Source of the DNA: Novosphingobium sp. 9
GTDB lineage: Bacteria; Pseudomonadota; Alphaproteobacteria; Sphingomonadales; Sphingomonadaceae
Length of the DNA stretch: 64,000 nucleotides
Reading direction: 5' to 3'
Assembly (NCBI RefSeq): GCF_025340265.1
Contig: NZ_CP022708.1
Coordinates: 76,001 to 140,000, forward strand
A program made the position numbers and the translations under genes. Shown here in pieces: positions 16,374-25,934 of this stretch; position 1 is the stretch's first letter; every line of letters begins with the position of its first letter. The notes beneath the pieces were generated by a model. That model ran no database searches. It saw nothing but the letters and a program-made list of their open reading frames with translations, and was not told where the DNA came from.

Positions 16374-18041
16374 CTAACCCGCAAACCCGTAATCGCGCTT
16401 TGCAGCCTCGGCGCTGACCATGCCTTCGGCGATGTCGTGGGCGATCTTGTCGGGCGCGCGGGTGGCGGGATTGCCGAGGCCTGCGCCGCCGGGGATTTCC
16501 AGCACCAGACGCTCGCCTGCCGGGATCGTCTGAAGCCCCTTGGCGCGCATCGGCTTGCCGCCCGAGGTGGTGACGACGCCCGCCGCACCGTCATGCCCGC
16601 CGTCGCGGCCTTTGGCGGGGCGCTCGACCCGCTCGAACATCGCCAGCACCTCGAAGCCGGAACCGTCGCGCATGGCGACTTCGACCGTCTGGCCAAGGCC
16701 ACCGCGTCGCTCGCCCGCGCCGCCGCTGTCGGTCCGCAGTTCCTTGCGCCAGATGACGATCGGGGCGGCGCTTTCGGTCACTTCCACCGGCATGGCGCGC
16801 ACGCCGCTGGGGAAGGCGGTGCCCGAAAGGCCGTCCTGCTCGGGCCGGGCGCCCGAACCGCCCGAATTGAAGAAGATCGCGTCGAACGGATCGCCTGCCT
16901 GACAGTTCCCTTTTGCGGGAAGGTTGCCGCGCAGCTGGACCGACCACAGGCACGAGGAACCTTCCGCCGGAACCCGGTCCGGGATTGCTTGCGAGAGGCA
17001 GCCGAATACCACGTCGGGCAGCATCTGGCCGATGACATGGCGCGCGGCGACCGGCCAGGGGCGCTGGACGTTGAGGATCGAGCCTTCGGGCGCGGTCACG
17101 ACGAAGGGATCGAGCGCACCGAAGTTGTTGGGCACTTCGGGCGAAATCACGCAGCGCAGGCCGAACACGGTATAGGCGCGGCAGTAGTTGAGTACCACGT
17201 TGATGCCGCGCGGCAGGCACGGATCGGTGCCTTCGTAGTCCATCGTCAGCGTATCGCCGGCGATGGTCAGGGTGCCGACGATGGTCACGGGCTTGTCGTA
17301 GCCGTCGATCACCAGCGTGCTGGTCCACTGGCCGTCGGGCAGCTTGGCGATTTCCGCCTTCGTGGCTGCGAGCGACTGGGCGACGATGTAGTCCGCCACG
17401 CCCTGAAGATCGGCCATCGCGAACTCGCCCAGCATCGCGGACAGACGCCGCGCGGCGGCTTCGTTGCTGGTGATGTAGGAGAGCACGTCGCCCTTCACCT
17501 GCATCGGCATGCGCACGTTCTGGCACAGGATATCGATCAGGTCCTGATTGAGCCTGCCGCCGTCTGCCAGCTTCATCAGCGGGATCTGCAGGCCTTCCTC
17601 GTAGATCGAACGCCCGTCCGGCCCCTGACCCAGCCCGCCGATATCGACCTGATGGCAGCACACGCCGAACAGGCCGACGACCTTGCCTTCGTGGAACGCC
17701 GGCGAGACGACGGTGACGTCATGCAGGTGCCCGGCGGTCAGCCAGGGATCGTTGGTGATGAAGTGGTCGCCCTGCTTCATCGTCTCGACCGGGAACTTGT
17801 TGAGGAAGTGGCGCACGCCCTCGGCCATCGAGTTGACGTGGCCCGGCGTGCCGGTGACGGCTTCGGCCACCAGACGGCCCTCAAGGTCGAACAGCGCGGC
17901 GGAAAGGTCGCCCGCGTCGCGCACGGTGGTGGAGAAGGCGGTGCGCATCAGCGTCTGCGCCTGCTCCTCGACGATCGAGATCAGGCGGGTCCAGATCACC
18001 TGCATGCGCAGCTGGGTGAGCGCGTCGGAAGAAGAGGTCAT
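16374..18041 (-). CDS. hyuB: Hydantoinase B / oxoprolinase-type subunit
   Basis: Subunit of an ATP-dependent hydantoinase, 555 residues, HydB family. Typical blocks are EEQAQTLMRTAFSTTVRDAGDLSAALFD, GHVNSM, HFITNDPWLTAGHLHDVTVVSP, CHQVDIGG and the C-terminal GGAGERRGGLGQ. Together with HyuA it hydrolyses N-methylhydantoins, 5-oxoproline-like lactams or related rings using ATP. ATG 18041 overlaps the hyuA stop codon by 4 nt, so the two subunits are translationally coupled. The exact ring substrate is unknown; the neighbouring allantoinase-like enzyme and oxygenase suggest a substituted hydantoin or ureide. Confidence 0.93.
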   Translation of the reverse strand: MTSSSDALTQLRMQVIWTRLISIVEEQAQTLMRTAFSTTVRDAGDLSAALFDLEGRLVAEAVTGTPGHVNSMAEGVRHFLNKFPVETMKQGDHFITNDPWLTAGHLHDVTVVSPAFHEGKVVGLFGVCCHQVDIGGLGQGPDGRSIYEEGLQIPLMKLADGGRLNQDLIDILCQNVRMPMQVKGDVLSYITSNEAAARRLSAMLGEFAMADLQGVADYIVAQSLAATKAEIAKLPDGQWTSTLVIDGYDKPVTIVGTLTIAGDTLTMDYEGTDPCLPRGINVVLNYCRAYTVFGLRCVISPEVPNNFGALDPFVVTAPEGSILNVQRPWPVAARHVIGQMLPDVVFGCLSQAIPDRVPAEGSSCLWSVQLRGNLPAKGNCQAGDPFDAIFFNSGGSGARPEQDGLSGTAFPSGVRAMPVEVTESAAPIVIWRKELRTDSGGAGERRGGLGQTVEVAMRDGSGFEVLAMFERVERPAKGRDGGHDGAAGVVTTSGGKPMRAKGLQTIPAGERLVLEIPGGAGLGNPATRAPDKIAHDIAEGMVSAEAAKRDYGFAG

Positions 18042-20124
18042 GCCGGGACTCCTGCTGCGCGGCGGGTGAGGACCAGATAGCCGCGCTCGTCCATGCGGCC
18101 ATCGAAACGGGGGGAGACGACCGTGGTGGTCTCGCGCTCGGCGACGAGGGCAGGGCCGGAGAAGCGCTCACCGGGCTGCATCGCCTCGCGGGCATAGAGC
18201 GCGAAGTCCATCGCCTGACCCGTGGCCGGATCGACCACGCGGCGCGAGCCGACCGGGGTGGCGGTGGCATCGGGTGCCGTGGCGGCGCCGTCCAGCGTCG
18301 AGGCGAAGCCCCCGGCACTGACGGTGACGCGCCAGGTCAGCATCTCGATCGGCAGGTCCAGCGTTATGCCGCCATATTGCGCGCGATAGGCGTTCTCGAA
18401 GCCTTCGCGCAGCACCGCCACGTCGTCGATGGTGAGGGTGCGGGCGGGAAATTCGAAGGGAATTTCGTAGCCCTGTCCCTGATAGCGGGCGAGGCAGACA
18501 CGCTTTTCGGTCTGCGCGGCGCCTGGCGCCCCAGTGGAGACGAGCGCGCGCGCTTCGCCCGCCATCTCATCGAGCAGGGCGTTGAGGCGGGCGATATCGG
18601 CATGGTCGAGGTGCATGGTGAGGCTGCGGGCGACCTCGTAGGAAACCGGTGCGCGCAGGAAGCCGACGGCGGAGCCGACGCCTGCGCCCGATGGTACGAT
18701 CACCCGGCCGATGCCCAGCTTCTCGGCAAAGCTGACCGCGTGGAGCGGGGCCGCGCCGCCAAAGGCGATCAGCGCGCGCTCGTCGAGTGTCATGCCCTGT
18801 TCCACGGCATGGACGCGCGCGGCGCTGGCCATTGTCTCGTCCACGATCTCGCTGACGCCAACCGCCAATGTCTTCGCTTGCCCGTCCCACAGGCCAAGGC
18901 CCGCCAGCGCGGCGTCGGACTTTTCGGGCGAAAGCGTGACCTTGCCACCGGCAAAGCGCGAAGGATCGATCCGGCCGAGCGCGATATCGGCATCGGTCAC
19001 GGTCGGGCGGGTGCCGCCGCGACCGTAGGCGGCGGGGCCAGGCTCCGAGCCTGCGCTATGCGGACCGACCGCGAGGCGTCCGGCGCTGTCCACCGAGGCG
19101 ATCGAGCCGCCGCCCGCGCCGATCTCCACCATCTCGACGACGGGGATGCGCAGGGGCAGGCCGCTGCCCTTGCGGAAGCGGTGGGCGCGGCCGACTTCGA
19201 AGACCTGCGAGGTCTGCGGTGCGCCGTCGTTGATCAGGCAGATCTTGGCGGTGGTGCCGCCGACGTCGAGCGCCAGAACGCGATCCTCGCCGCATTCGCT
19301 GGCGACGGAGGCTGCAAAGATCGCGCCGCCTGCCGGGCCGCTCTCGACCAGACGCACCGGGAAGCGCGCGGCGGTATCGACGGTGGTGAGCCCGCCCGAG
19401 GACAGCATCAGATAGAGCGGGCAGGTGAAGCCCATCTCGGTCAGCCGCCCTTCGAGACGGCGCAGGTAGGCATCGACCAGCGGCTGGACATAGGCATTGG
19501 CGGCGGTGGTCGAAAAACGCTCGTACTCGCGCATTTCGGGCGAGACTTCGCACGACAGCGAAATCGCGACTCCGGGCATTTCCTCGCGCAGGATGGCGGC
19601 GGCGCGGCGCTCGTGATCGCCGTTGACGTAGCTGTGCAGGAAGGCGACCGCGATGCTCTCCACCCCCTCGGCGCGGAAGGTGGCGGCGGCGGCGCGCACG
19701 GCGTCCTCGTCCAGCGGCAGCAGCACGTTGCCCAGCGCGTCGAGCCGTTCGGGCACGCCCAGACGCAGGCGGCGGGGCACCAGCGCTTCGGGCTTTTCCA
19801 TGCCGATATCGTACTGGTCGAAGCGGCTTTCGGTGCCCAGCGCCAGCGCATCGCGGAAGCCCTCGGTAGTGAGCATGGCCAGCGTCACCCCGCGCCGCTC
19901 GATCAGGGCATTGGTGGCCAGCGTCGTGCCGTGGACCACCAGCGAGACCTCGGCAGGGGTGATCCCCGCCTCGTCCAGCAGCAGCGTCACCCCGTCCAGC
20001 AGCGCGCGTTCGGGGCGTCGTATGTGGTCAGCAGCTTGGTCGAATGACGGCGATCGCCGATTTCCAGAACGACGTCGGTGAAGGTGCCGCCGATGTCGGC
20101 ACCGATCTTGGCAGTAGGCTTCAT
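18038..20124 (-). CDS. hyuA: Hydantoinase A-type ATPase subunit with an apparent frameshift
   Basis: ATP-binding subunit of the hydantoinase. The N-terminus from ATG 20124 reads MKPTAKIGADIGGTFTDVVLEIG, the phosphate-binding DIGGTFTD signature, and continues to TTYDAP before stopping out of frame. The next frame carries on ERALLDGVTLLLDEAGITPAEV. Restoring one base in the C4 run (20012-20015) gives 695 residues, the family norm. Later blocks are GTTLATNALIERRG, SGPAGGAIFAA and LALDVGGTTAKICL. Without repair the frame starts only at 19990 and lacks the ATP site. The start lies 1 nt after the stop of the 2OG oxygenase gene. Confidence 0.92.
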
Positions 20125-20125
20125 G

Positions 20126-21136
20126 TCAGGAATAGGCTTCATGCGGGTTCTTCGAAAGCTGGCTGTAGAAGCGCGAAAGGTGATCGGCCACGCGTACGGG
20201 TTCGTAACGCGGGGCCTCGCCGTTCAGCAGCTCGGGCAGCGGGGCGACGGTCACGTCGCGGTCGGGATTGGCGAAATAGGGCACCGAGAAACGCTCGACG
20301 TCGGTACGGTTGCGCACGCGGTGGTAGTTCGAGAGAAACCGCCCGTTCGACCACCACATCATCATGTCGCCAACGTTGATCGTGAAGGCGCCCTTGACCG
20401 GCGGCGCCTGGATCCACGCACCGTCGCGACGCTTGACCTCCAGCCCGCCGACCGCGCCTTGCGCCAGGATCGTGAACGGCCCTTCGTCGGTGTGCGAGAT
20501 CATGTTCGAGACGTCGCTCTCGGCCTCCAGCGGCAGCACCGGGTAATAGTTCACCGAAAGCTGCGAGGGCGGCTGGCGGAAGGTATCGTCGAAGCGGTTC
20601 TCGTCGAGCCCGAGGCCGAGCGCGAAGGCGCGCAGCAGTTCGCGGCCCAGCCCCAGCATCGCGGCAAGATATGCCTCGCCCGCATCCTTGAAGGCGGGGA
20701 GCCCTTCGGGCCAGCGGTTGACCTGATCGAAGATGCGCGCGTGCTGCATGTCTTTCGCATCCGGCCCCCATTCGTGCTGCAGGCGGTACTGCTCGAACAT
20801 GCGGGTGTTGCGCGACATCGGCTGGCGCTCTGGCATCGGGATATAGCCGCGATACCATTCGGGCGTCGCATTGGCCTTGGCGCGCTCGGCATCGGGCAGC
20901 GCGAAGAATTCGGCGGCGGTGGAGAAGATCGCATCGACCACATCCTGCGGCACGCCGTGGCCGGTCAGGTAGAAGAAGCCGATCTCCTCGCAGGCGTGGG
21001 CGATCTCGTCGGCCACGACCTGTCGCGCGGCGGCATCGCCCGCCAGGAACGGCGCGAAATCGATGACGGGGACTTCCTCCAGCGAGACGACGGCGGCTGC
21101 CGCAATATCGTCCTCGCTTCTTTCGCTACGGCTCAT
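20126..21136 (-). CDS. 2-oxoglutarate/Fe(II) oxygenase, isopenicillin N synthase-like
   Basis: Cytosolic non-heme iron oxygenase of 336 residues. Start ATG 21136 has AGGAG about 9 nt upstream on the minus strand; the longer frame to 21256 runs into the promoter region. The DIOX_N domain begins with EVPVIDFAPFL. Iron ligands are His215 and Asp217 in SHTDEGPFT and His272 in NYHRVRN; RFS at 282-284 binds the 2-oxoglutarate carboxylate. It is the first gene of an operon with hyuA and hyuB, so it probably hydroxylates or N-dealkylates the ring compound before ATP-dependent opening. That order is inferred. Confidence 0.9.
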   Translation of the reverse strand: MSRSERSEDDIAAAAVVSLEEVPVIDFAPFLAGDAAARQVVADEIAHACEEIGFFYLTGHGVPQDVVDAIFSTAAEFFALPDAERAKANATPEWYRGYIPMPERQPMSRNTRMFEQYRLQHEWGPDAKDMQHARIFDQVNRWPEGLPAFKDAGEAYLAAMLGLGRELLRAFALGLGLDENRFDDTFRQPPSQLSVNYYPVLPLEAESDVSNMISHTDEGPFTILAQGAVGGLEVKRRDGAWIQAPPVKGAFTINVGDMMMWWSNGRFLSNYHRVRNRTDVERFSVPYFANPDRDVTVAPLPELLNGEAPRYEPVRVADHLSRFYSQLSKNPHEAYS

Positions 21137-21390
21137 GTCTGCCCAACTCCTGTGTCCTTGCGCGGCGCTTCCTGTCGGCGGTGAGGCCGGAGCGGCTCGC
21201 GATATCTGCGTCGCAATGCGGATAATTCGTCCCGTGAACTGTTTAGGGCAACACAAAGCGTGCCCGCTGTGCTTTTTAGTGACGGGTCCGTCGCCTAATC
21301 ATCACCTTGGCGATTGCGCGCGATGCGCTACCACCTGCCCTCAGGGTCAGGGCCCTGTAAGAATTGAAACCCGCAGCGGATGTCGCATCG
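21137..21390. promoter_or_regulatory. Divergent promoter region of the ureide cluster
   Basis: 254-bp gap between the oxygenase-hyuAB operon (minus) and the SDR-lyase-DUF3830-aldehyde dehydrogenase operon (plus). It must hold both promoters. Weak A+T islands are present (around 21215-21255 and 21271-21283), but no dyad matching 13935-13953 was seen. Confidence 0.5.
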
Positions 21391-22203
21391 ATGAATGAAC
21401 CCGGAAACTCGCCTATTCTTGCTGGCGCTTCCCTCGCCGGCTCCCATGCGCTCGTCACCGGGGGGACGCGCGGTCTCGGGCTGGGCCTTGCCCGTGCGCT
21501 GGCGCAGGCAGGCGCCGCCGTCTCGCTGGTGGGGCGCGATGGGGCGACCGGCGCGGCGGCGGCCGAGGCGCTTGCGGCCGAGGGTTTGACTGTTCGATCC
21601 TATGCGGCGGACGTTGCCGATGCCGCTGGCCTGAAAGCCGCCGTCGAGGCTGCCGAAGCGGCCTCCGGCCCGGTCGAGATGCTGGTCTGCACCGCAGGCG
21701 TCGGCGCGCCGCGCCGCCCGGTGTGGGAAGCCACGGCAGAGGACTATCGCGGCTGTTTCGACATCAACGTGCTGGGCGTCGTCAATGCGATGGCCGCCGC
21801 GATGCCGGGCATGGTCGCGCGCGGAAGTGGCAGGGTCGTCGCCATCGGCGGCACGTATGGTCACAAGGGCGTCGCGGGCTTCTCGCTCTATGCCGCTTCC
21901 AAGTGGGCGCTGCGCGGGCTGGTGAAATCCGCCGCGCTCGACGGGGCGCCGCATGGCGTGCGCGTCAACATGATCTCGCCCGGCGGGGTCGAGGGTGAGC
22001 GCATCCATCGCCTGTTCCGCGAAAGCGCCGCACGCAACGGTGAGCCCGAAGGCGCGCCGCTCGAACGCTTTCTCGCCACCACCGCGTTGGGGCGCCTTGT
22101 GACCGAGGAAGACATTGCCGCCGCGCTGCTGCATCTCGTCGGCCCCAGTGGGCGCATGATTACCGGGCAGGACATCGTCGTTGATTCCGGCACCGTTGTT
22201 TAA
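21391..22203 (+). CDS. SDR-family oxidoreductase
   Basis: Short-chain dehydrogenase of 270 residues from ATG 21391; a TTG-started frame 27 nt upstream is not needed. The motifs are TGGTRGLG at about residues 23-30, CTAGVG, and the catalytic YAASKWALRG. The end IVVDSGTVV is family-typical. It resembles the other SDR of the cluster in the SKWALRG/SKWGLRG region, so the two may act on related alcohol intermediates. It opens the rightward operon. Confidence 0.88.
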   Translation: MNEPGNSPILAGASLAGSHALVTGGTRGLGLGLARALAQAGAAVSLVGRDGATGAAAAEALAAEGLTVRSYAADVADAAGLKAAVEAAEAASGPVEMLVCTAGVGAPRRPVWEATAEDYRGCFDINVLGVVNAMAAAMPGMVARGSGRVVAIGGTYGHKGVAGFSLYAASKWALRGLVKSAALDGAPHGVRVNMISPGGVEGERIHRLFRESAARNGEPEGAPLERFLATTALGRLVTEEDIAAALLHLVGPSGRMITGQDIVVDSGTVV

Positions 22204-22232
22204 CCGGCACGTCGTTTAAGGAGTATTCCCCC

Positions 22233-23441
22233 GTGACTGATCCCAAGACCGATCTCACCGATTTCCGCCGCGAGACGCAGGCGCTCCACGCCGGGCGCGA
22301 TCCCAAGGCGAACTTCGGTGTCGTCAATCCGCCGGTCTATCACTGCTCGACCGTGCTGTTCGATTCGGTCGAGGACCTGCTGGAAACCCGCCGCGATCGC
22401 GCGTCCGGCGCCTTCGTCGGTTTCACCTACGGTCGCGAGGGCACGGCGACGACGCGCGCGTTCGAGGATGCGGTTACGCTGCTGGAAGGCGGCTATCGCG
22501 CGATCACCACCAGCTGCGGCCTCGGCGCGATCTGCGCCTCGCTGACGGCGTTTCTGGCGGCGGGCGATCACCTGCTGATCGTCGACAGCCTCTATGGCCC
22601 GGCGCGCGATTTCTGCGAGAGCGTGCTCAAGAAATTCGGCGTCGAGGTGACGTACTACCGCCCCAACATCGGCGCCGGGATCGTCGAGCTGTTCCAGCCC
22701 AATACCAAGGTGGTCTATCTCGAAAGCCCCGGCTCGCTGACTTTCGAGATGACCGACGTGCCCGCGATCACCGCAGAGTGCCGCGCGCGGGGCATCAAGA
22801 CGATCTTCGACAACACCTGGGGCTCGCCGATCAACTTTCGCCCGCTGGAGCGCGGCGTGGACGTGTCGATCAACGCGGCCACCAAGTATATCTCGGGCCA
22901 CTCGGACCTGATGCTGGGCATCGCGGTGACGACCGAGGAGGCGTTCGTGCCGGTCAAGAAGATCGCCTCGCAGTCGGGCTACTGCGCCGGGCCGGACGAT
23001 ATCTACATGGCGATGCGGGGCCTGCGCACGCTGCCGCTGCGGATGAAGCAGCACCATGTCTCGGGCCTTGCCATTGCCGAGTGGCTGGCCGCGCGCCCCG
23101 AAGTGCATCGCGTGATGCATCCCGCGCTGCCCTCCGATCCCGGACACGCGATCTGGAGTCGCGATTACGATGGCGCCTCGGGCCTGTTCGGCTTTGTGCT
23201 GGAAGCCTGCACCGAAAAGCAGTTCGCGGCTTTCATGGACCACATGGACCTGTTCAAGCTCGGCTATTCGTGGGGCGGGTACGAGAGCCTGGTGGTGCCG
23301 ACCTACCCCGAAACGCTGCGCTCGGCCTCCGAGTGGTCGGCGCCCGGACCTGCGGTGCGCATCCACGTCGGCCTCGAAGCGGTGGAAGATCTGATCGACG
23401 ACCTGACCCGCGCCTTCGCGCGCATGGCCGCTGCGGCCTGA
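22233..23441 (+). CDS. PLP-dependent trans-sulfuration-family enzyme (cystathionine beta-lyase-like)
   Basis: Cys/Met metabolism PLP enzyme, 402 residues, GTG start with AAGGAG upstream. Key features are YGREGTATTRAFEDA, SCGLGAI near the cofactor phosphate, DNTWGSP with the Asp that contacts the PLP ring nitrogen, and the Schiff-base Lys218 in NAATKYISGHSD. WGGYES near the C-terminus is the MetC-like signature. MetC homologs do beta-elimination of C-S bonds. In a ureide cluster this hints at a sulfur-containing or beta-substituted amino acid intermediate, or a promiscuous role. Confidence 0.88.
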   Translation: MTDPKTDLTDFRRETQALHAGRDPKANFGVVNPPVYHCSTVLFDSVEDLLETRRDRASGAFVGFTYGREGTATTRAFEDAVTLLEGGYRAITTSCGLGAICASLTAFLAAGDHLLIVDSLYGPARDFCESVLKKFGVEVTYYRPNIGAGIVELFQPNTKVVYLESPGSLTFEMTDVPAITAECRARGIKTIFDNTWGSPINFRPLERGVDVSINAATKYISGHSDLMLGIAVTTEEAFVPVKKIASQSGYCAGPDDIYMAMRGLRTLPLRMKQHHVSGLAIAEWLAARPEVHRVMHPALPSDPGHAIWSRDYDGASGLFGFVLEACTEKQFAAFMDHMDLFKLGYSWGGYESLVVPTYPETLRSASEWSAPGPAVRIHVGLEAVEDLIDDLTRAFARMAAAA

Positions 23442-23476
23442 TTCTTTGGCCTGACCTTTTCCGAAGAGATATACCG

Positions 23477-23896
23477 ATGACCACGCTGATCGATATTGTC
23501 GCCGGCCCCTACAGCTTCGTAGCGAAGCTGGAAGAGGAACTGGCCCCCGTCACCGCCGCGCGTTTCAAGGCGATGCTGCCTTACGACGAGAAGCTGATCC
23601 ATGTTCGCTGGAGCGGCGAGGGCGTGTGGATTCCGCTGGGCGATGCCGTCTACGACCTGCCCTGGGAGAACCCCACGCGGTATCCGGCACCGGGCCAGTT
23701 CATCTTCTATCCCGGCGGGTACAGCGAATGCGAGATCCTGCTTGCCTATGGCGGCGTCGCGTTCGCCAGCAAGCTGGGGCCGCTCGCGGGTATCCACTTC
23801 CTGACCATCGTCGAGGGGCTGGAGCACCTGCCGGAGCTGGGCAAGAAAGTGCTGTGGGACGGCGCGCAGAGCGTCAGCTTCCGGTTGAGGGCCTGA
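23477..23896 (+). CDS. DUF3830-family protein with cyclophilin-like fold
   Basis: Small protein of 139 residues, member of the DUF3830 family: PVTAARFKAMLPYDEKLIHVRWSGEG, then PGQFIFYPGGYSECEILLAYGG and GPLAGIHFLTI. The family is predicted to adopt a cyclophilin-like barrel without peptidyl-prolyl isomerase evidence. It often lies beside hydantoin, pyrimidine or ureide genes, and here it sits between a PLP lyase and an aldehyde dehydrogenase in one operon (35 nt after the former, 4 nt before the latter). The biochemical role is unknown. Confidence 0.8.
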   Translation: MTTLIDIVAGPYSFVAKLEEELAPVTAARFKAMLPYDEKLIHVRWSGEGVWIPLGDAVYDLPWENPTRYPAPGQFIFYPGGYSECEILLAYGGVAFASKLGPLAGIHFLTIVEGLEHLPELGKKVLWDGAQSVSFRLRA

Positions 23897-23900
23897 TCGC

Positions 23901-25364
23901 ATGAACGCGGAGGTAACGAGCAAGCGGCTGCTGATCGATGGCGTCTGGACCGACCCGGTTTCGGGCGAGTGGTTCGAGACGCGCAATCCGGCGACCGGCG
24001 AACTGTTGGCGCAGATCGCCAAGGGCGGCTCGGCGGATATCGACGCTGCCGTGGCCGCCGCGCGCCGGGCGTTCGAGAGCGGGCCTTGGCCGAAGTTCTC
24101 GCCCGCAGACCGGCAGGCGCTGATCCTGCGGCTGGCCGATCTGCTCGAAGCCCATGGCGAGGAATTCGCCCGGCTCGACACCACCGAGATGGGCTCGCCG
24201 ATCCGGCACACGCGTGGATCGGTGGCGCTGCTGGTCGACCTCCTGCGCTATTACGCCGGGATCGCCCGGTCGATCGAGGGCAGCGTGCCTGCGCCGTCGG
24301 ACCCCGCGCTGTTCGTCGCCACGGTGAAGGAGCCGGTGGGCGTGTGCGGGGCGATCATCCCGTGGAACGGGCCGCTCTGGGCCTCGGTCCTCAAGCTCGG
24401 CCCGGTGCTGGCGAGCGGCTGCACGCTGGTTCTGAAGCCCGCTGAGGACGCCAGCCTTGCCCCGTTGCGGCTGGCCGAACTGGCGCTGGAGGCGGGCGTT
24501 CCCGCCGGTGTGTTCAACGTCGTCACCGGGTTCGGCGCCGATGCGGGGGCGGCGCTGGCGGCGCATCCGGGCGTCGACAAGATCGCCTTCACCGGCTCGG
24601 AGGCGACCGGACGGCGGATCGTTCAGGCTTCGGCGGGCAATCTCAAGCGGCTGTCGCTGGAACTGGGCGGCAAGTCGCCCAACGTGGTGTTCGCCGATGC
24701 CGATCTGGAAAAGGCCGCGCAGATGGCGGTGGTCGCGGCCTTCGCCAATTCGGGGCAGGTGTGCAGCGCGGGGACGCGGCTGTTCGTCGAGCGCTCGGTC
24801 CACCGCGAGTTCGCGCAGGAAGTGGCACGGATCGCCGCGGCGCTGAAGATCGGCAATGGCCTCGATCCCGAAACCGACCTTGGCCCGCTGGTTTCCGCGC
24901 GCCAGCTGGAACGTGTCTCGACGCATATGGCCGATGCCCTGACGGCGGGGGCGGAGGCCATCTCGGGCGGCGGCAGGCTGTCGGGCGAGGGGCTGGATGC
25001 CGGGTTCTTCTTCCCACCGACCGTGCTGCTTGGCGCGCAGGACGACATGCGCTGCGTGCGCGAGGAGATATTCGGGCCCATTCTGGCGACGCTCTCCTTC
25101 GACAGCGAAGAGGAAGCCATAGCCCGCGCCAATGCCACCGAGTTCGGCCTTGGCGCAGGGCTGTGGACCCGCGACCTTGGCCGCGCGCACCGGCTGTCTC
25201 GCGCGCTCAAGGCAGGCTCGGTCTGGGTGAACTGCTACAACCGGATCGACCCTGCAGTATCGTCGGGCGGGATCAAGGCGAGCGGGCAGGGCCGCGAATA
25301 CGGCCGCCAGCATGTCGAAGAGCACTTCCAGACCAAATCGATCTGGATTGACACATCGGTGTGA
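23901..25364 (+). CDS. NAD(P)-dependent aldehyde dehydrogenase
   Basis: Aldehyde dehydrogenase superfamily, 487 residues. Catalytic Cys288 lies in GQVCSAG and general base Glu254 in LELGGKSP; the cofactor loop is FTGSEATGRRI, and EEIFGPI is conserved. The substrate is unknown; the cluster context suggests a semialdehyde released from the ring-opened ureide or its amino acid part. It is the last gene of the operon and ends 21 nt from the convergent TlpA-like gene. Confidence 0.92.
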   Translation: MNAEVTSKRLLIDGVWTDPVSGEWFETRNPATGELLAQIAKGGSADIDAAVAAARRAFESGPWPKFSPADRQALILRLADLLEAHGEEFARLDTTEMGSPIRHTRGSVALLVDLLRYYAGIARSIEGSVPAPSDPALFVATVKEPVGVCGAIIPWNGPLWASVLKLGPVLASGCTLVLKPAEDASLAPLRLAELALEAGVPAGVFNVVTGFGADAGAALAAHPGVDKIAFTGSEATGRRIVQASAGNLKRLSLELGGKSPNVVFADADLEKAAQMAVVAAFANSGQVCSAGTRLFVERSVHREFAQEVARIAAALKIGNGLDPETDLGPLVSARQLERVSTHMADALTAGAEAISGGGRLSGEGLDAGFFFPPTVLLGAQDDMRCVREEIFGPILATLSFDSEEEAIARANATEFGLGAGLWTRDLGRAHRLSRALKAGSVWVNCYNRIDPAVSSGGIKASGQGREYGRQHVEEHFQTKSIWIDTSV

Positions 25365-25385
25365 GGAAGTCGGGGAAGGAGAGCC

Positions 25386-25934
25386 TTACTTCCCCGCCAT
25401 GGCGACCGCAGGTGGGGTGGCGGGCGGCGCCTTTTCCTGCAGCAGCGGCACCAGCACGCTGTTGAGGTCGTCGAGGTCGAACGCGGCGGCTTTTGCGTAG
25501 CGCAGGCGTCCGGCGCGATCGATCACGAAGTTCGTCGGCACGCCTTCCATCGGAGCGTAAGGCCCCTTGATGCCGCGCGCTGCGGGTATCCTCATGGCTG
25601 CGAACAGCGCCTTCAGCTTGTAGGGCGGCAGTGAGTCCTCGGTGGTGATGGCAAAGACCTTGAGCCCGTGCTGGCGCATCGCGGCGTAGTAGCTGTCCAG
25701 CAGCGGCAGTTCGGTGCGGCAGGGCACGCACCATGTAGCCCAGAAATTGAGCACCACGACCTGTCCCTTGAGGTCGGCCAGACGCACCTTGGAGCCGTCC
25801 ATCAGCGTCAACTGGAAGTCGGGCGCGAGCTGCCCGACGACCGGCGTGCCCTTCGCCAAAGCAGGGACGACTGGCACGGAGGCCATCAGCAAGGCTGACG
25901 CGATTGCACCGATAAGCTTTTGCCAGACCGTCAT
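25386..25934 (-). CDS. TlpA-like periplasmic thiol-disulfide reductase
   Basis: Exported thioredoxin-fold protein, 182 residues. ATG 25934 is preceded by GGTGGGG; the long upstream extension of the frame is antisense noise. A signal peptide covers about residues 1-27 (LLMASVPVVPALA). The active site WCVPC holds Cys69 and Cys72, preceded by QVVVLNFWAT. The cis-Pro is in EGVPTNF. It probably reduces disulfides in the periplasm, for example in cytochrome maturation. It is convergent with the aldehyde dehydrogenase gene and not obviously linked to it. Confidence 0.9.
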   Translation of the reverse strand: MTVWQKLIGAIASALLMASVPVVPALAKGTPVVGQLAPDFQLTLMDGSKVRLADLKGQVVVLNFWATWCVPCRTELPLLDSYYAAMRQHGLKVFAITTEDSLPPYKLKALFAAMRIPAARGIKGPYAPMEGVPTNFVIDRAGRLRYAKAAAFDLDDLNSVLVPLLQEKAPPATPPAVAMAGK

